Shown: in pieces, positions 59,095 to 64,000 of the stretch | Layout: every line of letters starts with the position of its first letter | Position numbering within the stretch: position 1 is the first letter of the stretch | NCBI GenBank assembly: GCA_027075325.1 | Contig: JALTBN010000091.1 | Span: forward strand, 104,592-168,591 | Direction of reading: 5' to 3' | DNA length: 64,000 bases | Source: Thermococcus sp. | Lineage (GTDB): Archaea > Methanobacteriota_B > Thermococci > Thermococcales > Thermococcaceae | Made by a program: the position numbers and the translations under genes | Notes under the pieces: generated by a model | Database searches by the model: none | What the model saw: only the letters and a program-made list of their open reading frames with translations | What the model was told of the DNA's origin: nothing

Positions 59095-61884
59095 TCATGA
59101 TGTGCTTTTACCCGAGGAGTTTTCTTCCTCTCTCTTCTCCTTTTTGTCCACCCAGAAGCGCCTCGTCCTTATGAACTGCCTCTCGCGCTCCATGAGCGCC
59201 ACTAAAAGCGCATCTCCATGGTACTGGCTCAATATCCTCGCCGCCGTGTCCGGTCCCGTTCCGTAGCTGGCCAGTGCCAAAACCGCCTCGAAGCCGTAGG
59301 AATCCACGAGGTCTGCAGCCTTGAGCAGCTTCCTGTAAACCCTCTCCTCCTTTCTTTCGAGCGGCTTTCCGTGGCGAACCTTCTCTAAAACCGGCAGAAA
59401 CTCCTCAGCGTCTATCGGGTGGGCAACCGCTAACATCTTGGAGCCGCAGCGCGGGCACTCCCTGTCTTTGATGCTCTTCAGGCGGGAAACTTTCGTCTTT
59501 GAGCTCCAGCCGCAGTTGGTGCAGACCAGGACCACCTTGTGGTCTAGCAGCCTGTTCCTGAACAGTTCCAGGATTTCGTCCCGCTCGAGCACGCCCGTGA
59601 GCAGAAACTCCCCGCCGATGGTCATGTTGAGCCTAGCCAGCGTCGAGGGTTCCCTCCTCAGCACAGGCTTCACGCGGAGCGAGCCCCTCTTGAGCATTTC
59701 CAGAACCAGTTCCCCTCTCCGGACGTCCACCTTGTCGTGGTAAAGCTCGTTCAGAGTCTCCCTCTCGATTACCGTCCCCTCGAAGAGCCTCTCGACGCGC
59801 CTTATCTTAGCGTCCCTCCTAAGAGCACCAAAGCGCTTAGCGACGTTCAGCATGCGCCAGCGATAAGCGTGAGAATCTCTCAGTGCCCTGGCAACTATGA
59901 ACTCCAGGCTCTCCGGCTCCTGATAGAGATAACCCTTCACCTCCTCCGGGTTCAGCTGGAAGGGCGTTTTGAACACTATCGCGTGGGCCTGCGCGCGAAC
60001 TGAGAAGACCCTCCCGTAGCGGAGGATCAAAAACGAATGGACGAGCCTCCCAAGGGCCTCGTTCACCCTGTTGCCAAAGTCCGCGTGGATTACCAGGGCT
60101 TTAGGCGTGCTCTCCACAACGATATCCCTGTCGGTCGAGAAGGGCTCGCCCCTTATCTCCTCAAAGGCCCTTTCCAGTTCGTCCTCCCTGAACTCGACGC
60201 CCCTCAAAAGCTCCTTTGCCTTCCCGAAGTCGAAAGCTAACTCCCTCTTCAGCCTGCCGACGGCAAAGGCAACGCCAAAGGGCACGGGAATCATCTCGCC
60301 CTCCCAGCTCGGTATCGCGCTCTCCAGGCTCCTGCTCTCCCGAACCTTGATTAAACGGCTCTCGTCATCTATCTTGAGCACTATCCAGCTCCGCCCGTTC
60401 ATCACGAAGTCCATGCCCTCCTCAAGGTCCATCACGAACCTCTCATCGAGTCTCCCGATGATGTGCCCGCTCCCGGCGTCGAGGACCCTCCAAGAAACCT
60501 CGTCCGGGATCGTCGAGAGGTTCTCGTAGTAGTACTGGAAGGCTCCTCTTCTCAGGTAGAGGAGGCCCTTTTCCTCGTCGTAGCCTATCAGCCGGGCGTC
60601 CTCAAGAACTCTAAGAACATCGAGGTAGTCCCCCCAGCTCAAATCTCTGTAAACGTAGGCCCTCCTCGCTATCTCGTAGGGTCTCTCGCGCGGCAGACGC
60701 CTGTACTCAACGAGCAGACCAACGATGAAGTGAGCGAGAACGTCAAGGCCACCCATCGGCTCGACCGCCTCGAAGCGGCCCTCAAGGGCGTGCTTCGCTA
60801 TGATTAGACTCTGGAGGTAGTCCTCAACGTTGGAAGTTATTACGTAAGCCTCGCTGACCTCCCCAACCCTGTGCTTCGCCCTCCCCGCACGCTGGACGAG
60901 CCTGTTGACCTGGCGCGGACTCATGTACTGAATCACAACGTCAACGTCGCCGATGTCTATGCCCAGCTCCATCGATGAAGTGCATATTAGGGCCCGGATT
61001 CTCCCCTCTTTGAGGGCCCTCTCGGCCGCTATTCTCGCCTCTTTGGAAAGCGAGCCGTGGTGAACCTCAACGGGCTTTCCCCAGGCCTTCAGTCGGTGTG
61101 CCAGAATCTCGGCAAACTGGCGCGTGTTTGTAAAAATCAGCGCCTTTCCGTGTCTCTCCACTATCTCCCAGAGGAGCCTCAAACGGGCCGCTATCTCAGG
61201 CGAAAGACTTAGCTTTTCCGCAAGCTTCTCGTCTTCCTCACTAGGCTTTGGATAGAGAACGTGGAAGCGGTAGTTCTTCTTCCAGGAAGGTTTTACGATG
61301 GTATCGGCTTTAAGCCACTCCTTCACCTCGTCCTCATTGCCGACCGTGGCGGTCATTCCTATCCTCTTGAACTCCGCAATCTCCGCCAAACGCTCCAAGT
61401 TGAGGAGAAGCTGTGCCCCGCGCTTGTTGTCCACCAGCTCGGCTATCTCGTCGACTATCACGAACTTGACGTTCTTCAGGTGCTTTCTCAGGGACTTGAC
61501 CGTTAGAATGACGCCGAGGGTTTCAGGGGTGATGATGAGCATCTGAGGAGGGTTTTTGACCTGCCTGGCCTTTCTGTAGGCTGAGGTGTCGCCGTGCCTC
61601 ACCTCGACGCTTATCCCAAGCTTCTGCCCCCACCACTCGAGCCTGTCGAGGAGGTCTCTGTTCAAAGCTTTGAGCGGGGCTATGTAGAGGGCGGAAATCG
61701 GCTTAAGGCCGTTCTCAAGGATTTCGTTGAACACCGGAAGAACAGCGGCCTCCGTTTTGCCGGAACCGGTGGGGGCTATTATCAGGACACTCTTCCCAGA
61801 GCTAACCTCCTTAAAGGCGTCCTGCTGGAGCCTGTTGAGCCTTCCGAAGCGCTCTTTAATGGCATTCCTGAGGAGGGGGTGCAT
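59095..61884 (-). CDS. Lhr-type SF2 helicase
   Basis: A 929-residue ATP-dependent helicase. RecA1: Q-motif region NRLQQDAF, Walker A APTGSGKTEA (about 36-45), PLKALNRDL, DEIAEL in place of DEVH. RecA2: FTNTRQFAEIL, SSMELGIDIG, QRAGRAKHR. A winged-helix and the Lhr C-core follow, and a zinc finger CTNCGW...CPRCGS (about 790-825) closes it. Lhr proteins unwind DNA or RNA in repair. TTATAAG (minus strand, about 61907-61913) implies a near-leaderless mRNA. Confidence 0.93.
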   Translation of the reverse strand: MHPLLRNAIKERFGRLNRLQQDAFKEVSSGKSVLIIAPTGSGKTEAAVLPVFNEILENGLKPISALYIAPLKALNRDLLDRLEWWGQKLGISVEVRHGDTSAYRKARQVKNPPQMLIITPETLGVILTVKSLRKHLKNVKFVIVDEIAELVDNKRGAQLLLNLERLAEIAEFKRIGMTATVGNEDEVKEWLKADTIVKPSWKKNYRFHVLYPKPSEEDEKLAEKLSLSPEIAARLRLLWEIVERHGKALIFTNTRQFAEILAHRLKAWGKPVEVHHGSLSKEARIAAERALKEGRIRALICTSSMELGIDIGDVDVVIQYMSPRQVNRLVQRAGRAKHRVGEVSEAYVITSNVEDYLQSLIIAKHALEGRFEAVEPMGGLDVLAHFIVGLLVEYRRLPRERPYEIARRAYVYRDLSWGDYLDVLRVLEDARLIGYDEEKGLLYLRRGAFQYYYENLSTIPDEVSWRVLDAGSGHIIGRLDERFVMDLEEGMDFVMNGRSWIVLKIDDESRLIKVRESRSLESAIPSWEGEMIPVPFGVAFAVGRLKRELAFDFGKAKELLRGVEFREDELERAFEEIRGEPFSTDRDIVVESTPKALVIHADFGNRVNEALGRLVHSFLILRYGRVFSVRAQAHAIVFKTPFQLNPEEVKGYLYQEPESLEFIVARALRDSHAYRWRMLNVAKRFGALRRDAKIRRVERLFEGTVIERETLNELYHDKVDVRRGELVLEMLKRGSLRVKPVLRREPSTLARLNMTIGGEFLLTGVLERDEILELFRNRLLDHKVVLVCTNCGWSSKTKVSRLKSIKDRECPRCGSKMLAVAHPIDAEEFLPVLEKVRHGKPLERKEERVYRKLLKAADLVDSYGFEAVLALASYGTGPDTAARILSQYHGDALLVALMERERQFIRTRRFWVDKKEKREEENSSGKSTS

Positions 61885-61946
61885 GGTTGGAACTCTCAGG
61901 GCTCTCTTATAACTATTAACCCTAACCGCTAAGCTTATAAACTAAT

Positions 61947-61960
61947 ATATCGCCCGATAT
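61947..61960. promoter_or_regulatory. Palindromic operator candidate at the MFS promoter
   Basis: ATATCG-CC-CGATAT is a perfect 6-2-6 inverted repeat, placed between the TATA box CTTATAAA (61934-61941) and the start codon (61975), where transcription should begin. A repressor bound here would block initiation. This is the usual layout for an exporter controlled by a MarR/TetR/PadR-like repressor, but no regulator gene is adjacent. Confidence 0.55.
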
Positions 61961-61974
61961 GTTGGTGATAAAAA

Positions 61975-63468
61975 ATGAACGTCACAAAGAACGGCGAGAC
62001 CTACGACTTAGCTTACGCCAAAAAGGCGATGCTCGTTGTCGTCATCCTCCCGCTCCTTGTCATGTATACCGAGGCCATGCTCACTCCGGCACTGCCAACC
62101 ATCCAGAAGGAGTTCATGATAAACCCCAATGACGTCAGCTGGGTTCTCACCATCTATCTCCTCATTGGAACCGTCAGCGTTGCCCTCTTCGGAAAGCTCG
62201 GCGACATGTACGGCAAGAAAAAGATGTTCCTGGTGGCTCTTGGCTTCTACACGCTCGGCGTCATCCTCAACGGCTTCGCGCCGAGCTTCCAGTGGCTCCT
62301 CGTGACGAGGGGAATCCAGGGCTTTGGAATGGCCATCTTCCCGCTCGCCTTTTCCCTCGTCCGCGAGGAGTTCCCGCCTGAGATGGTACCTCAGGTTCAG
62401 GGAATGATAAGCGCGATGTTCGCCGTCGGCATGGTCATAGCCCTTCCCCTCGGCGCATGGGTGACCCAGAACTACGGATGGAGGTGGACCTACCACTCCG
62501 CCGCGCCCTTCGCGATTCTCATGTTTTTCCTCGCGTGGAAAGTCCTCCGCGAGAGCCGCTACATCAACCCCGGAAAGGTTGACTGGATCGGGGCGTTGCT
62601 CCTCACGGTGGCGGTTGTTCCTGCACTCGTCGGAGTTACGAGGGCACCAAACATCGGATGGACAGCCCAGCAGACGCTCATTCTCTTCGGCGTGGCTATA
62701 GTCAGCGCGGTTCTCCTCGTCCTCTGGGAGAGGAGAGCGGAGAACCCTCTGATACCAGTAGAAATAGTCTCTGCGAGGAACCCCGCCATAGTCAACCTTG
62801 GCATAATGTTCGCGGCATTTGGCATCTCCATGATGAGCCAGGCGAACACCTACATCTTCCAGATGAAGCCGCCCTTTGGCTTTGGCAAGACTATCCTGCA
62901 GAGCGGCATCCTGATGACCCCAATGGCCGCGGTGATGCTCATCGTGGCTCCAATCGCTGGAAAGCTCATGCCAAGAGTTGGCGCGAAGCCTGTGGCATTA
63001 ACCGGCGCACTGACCGCCAGCATTGGCCTGGGAATCCTATCGAAGTATGCTTCCCAGCTGCCCCCCAGTCATCTCTGGGCCTTCGTTGGACTCATAACCC
63101 TCGTGGGGACGGGGATAACTCTCATGAACATCTCGCTCATCAACGTGCTTGTCTTCAGTGTTCCACCGAGGGTCATGGGAGTCGCAACCGGAGCGAACAG
63201 CCTCTTCAGGAACTTCGGCTCGACGTGGGGGCCGGCGATAGCAGGTACCATCATGAGCACCTATTACACCGTATTCCACCCACCCGGCGCTCCCCAGTGG
63301 GTCAAGATAAAGATCCCGACCACCAAGGCTTACGAGGTGCTCTTCGGAACCTCCGCGGTCATCTTCCTGCTCCTTGCAATACTCACCCTCGCAATAGTGG
63401 AAGTCATGAAGGGCGGAAGGATACACGAAGTGGAAAACGAGGGGGAGAAAGAGGTAGTTGTGGAGTAG
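61975..63468 (+). CDS. MFS drug exporter, DHA2 (EmrB/QacA) type
   Basis: A 497-residue major facilitator with about 14 predicted helices. Motif A (GKLGDMYGKKKMFLV) is in the loop between helices 2 and 3, and motif C-like GMVIALPLGAWVTQNYGWRW is in helix 5, both typical of proton-driven drug:H+ antiporters. The C-terminus is short and acidic. GGTGAT precedes the ATG. A palindromic operator candidate overlaps its promoter. Confidence 0.9.
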   Translation: MNVTKNGETYDLAYAKKAMLVVVILPLLVMYTEAMLTPALPTIQKEFMINPNDVSWVLTIYLLIGTVSVALFGKLGDMYGKKKMFLVALGFYTLGVILNGFAPSFQWLLVTRGIQGFGMAIFPLAFSLVREEFPPEMVPQVQGMISAMFAVGMVIALPLGAWVTQNYGWRWTYHSAAPFAILMFFLAWKVLRESRYINPGKVDWIGALLLTVAVVPALVGVTRAPNIGWTAQQTLILFGVAIVSAVLLVLWERRAENPLIPVEIVSARNPAIVNLGIMFAAFGISMMSQANTYIFQMKPPFGFGKTILQSGILMTPMAAVMLIVAPIAGKLMPRVGAKPVALTGALTASIGLGILSKYASQLPPSHLWAFVGLITLVGTGITLMNISLINVLVFSVPPRVMGVATGANSLFRNFGSTWGPAIAGTIMSTYYTVFHPPGAPQWVKIKIPTTKAYEVLFGTSAVIFLLLAILTLAIVEVMKGGRIHEVENEGEKEVVVE

Positions 63469-63970
63469 ACTTGGAATCTCTACTACCTGATCCGGCTGTA
63501 TCACGCTGCGACCTTTTCTTTTCAGGGATATTCCATTCGATTCTTTTTATTTTTGAATTGGGGGGGGGGCAGGAAGCCCTTTGGAACTCTTTAGTAACTG
63601 AAAGTTATTATCTAACTTTAAGTTACAAGCTAAACTTAAATTTATAACGAAAATCTTTCGGAAACGAGGATAGGGCCTGGTAAGGGCTGGAAATTTCTTC
63701 AAACCCATTTGAATCATTTTTTTAATGGTTTTAAGGTGTTTAAAAGGATTAGATCCTTATTACTATCCTTTTCGGGCTCTGGAAGTTTAGTGTATGAAGT
63801 TGCTCAGTGGAGTAGAGCAGGATGGAATGAAAGGAACTATCCCTGTAAAGCCTGGAGGTCCCTTAAATCAAAGCCCTATCCAGGCCGGGCTAACTACCCT
63901 TAGAAGAAAAGCTTATAAGAGTGGAGGTCTTCTGTTACTCTGTTAAGCGAACAGGAGAAAAAGTCGCCCT
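63469..63970 (+). other. CRISPR leader region
   Basis: This 502-base gene-free stretch precedes the CRISPR repeat at the window edge. It begins with pyrimidine-rich text after the MFS stop, continues with a run of ten G (63560-63569), then a strongly AT-rich part (about 63595-63770) and a last, mixed section. TTATAA at 63913-63918 is a well-placed TATA box, predicting pre-crRNA transcription from about 63940. These are the usual features of a Thermococcales CRISPR leader; a 64-codon frame at 63709-63903 is not called. Confidence 0.72.
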
Positions 63971-64000
63971 GTTGCAATAAGACTCTATGAGAATTGAAAG
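63971..64000 (+). CRISPR. First repeat of a CRISPR array (cut by window edge)
   Basis: The last 30 bases begin GTTGCAATAAGACTC and end GAATTGAAAG. They match the Thermococcales type I/III 30-nt repeat class, with its GTTxCAATAAGACT start and conserved ATTGAAAG end, the future crRNA 8-nt 5' handle. Only one repeat lies in the window, so the array itself, its spacers and any cas genes are beyond 64000. The upstream leader and orientation mean this is the leader-proximal, newest end. Confidence 0.88.

Noticed and set aside
62658..63647. 329-codon plus-strand open frame inside the MFS gene
   Set aside because: It overlaps the MFS exporter in another frame, reads as low-complexity charged sequence, and has no ribosome site.
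63709..63903. 64-codon frame in the CRISPR leader
   Set aside because: No ribosome site; the segment looks like leader DNA.

Overview
The window is hyperthermophilic euryarchaeal chromosome, almost certainly Thermococcus (Thermococcales). The evidence is a reverse gyrase beside a TrmBL2-type chromatin protein, an aIF6/eL31/eL20 cluster, an Lsm-eL37 pair, the HerA-Mre11-Rad50-NurA operon, a CGP-CTERM surface protein, and a 30-nt Thermococcales-type CRISPR repeat on the last 30 bases. Coding is dense on both strands, with ATGA overlaps and GGTGA/GGAGG ribosome sites. I saw no rRNA, tRNA, insertion sequence, intein or cas gene.

Layout. 0-6.6 kb: ribosomal proteins, aIF6, a SWIM zinc-finger protein, reverse gyrase and TrmBL2. 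6.8-8.1 kb: a minus-strand arginase-fold/UPF0148/wHTH operon. 8.16-11.34 kb: a fluoride (crcB-motif) riboswitch heading a six-gene operon that ends in the CrcB/Fluc fluoride channel and a DUF190 protein; the four genes between riboswitch and channel have no known fluoride role. 11.4-11.55 kb: a candidate small RNA. 11.6-19.9 kb: CoaBC, a racemase-family protein, an eIF2B-like protein, a decayed vapBC locus, a CinA-family protein, GAPDH with a Tgr-type (TGM) motif before its promoter, a TauE/DUF402/DUF167 operon, and an orphan MNT nucleotidyltransferase. 19.9-33.6 kb: GlyRS, an unusual membrane signal peptidase, Lsm/eL37, the DNA end-resection operon, a pterin-synthase-like protein and TrpB2.

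33.7-48.6 kb is a two-gene minus-strand operon for extracellular proteins. A 276-residue protein with a CGP-CTERM anchor is followed, with an ATGA overlap, by a 4,690-residue surface protein carrying the same N-terminal domain, eleven Ig-like repeats, two beta-helix regions and a C-terminal membrane anchor. 48.8-63.5 kb holds TatD, a ferritin-like/DUF835 fusion, an MBL hydrolase, an HTH-NB-ARC-TPR (STAND) regulator, a secreted transglutaminase-like operon, an M20 peptidase, an archaeal AAA ATPase with a palindrome at its start, an Lhr-type helicase, and a DHA2-type MFS exporter with a palindromic operator candidate. The window closes with a CRISPR leader and the first repeat of an array lying beyond the edge.

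The clearest self-contained system is the fluoride-sensing operon. The most striking single object is the giant surface protein and its small paralog.
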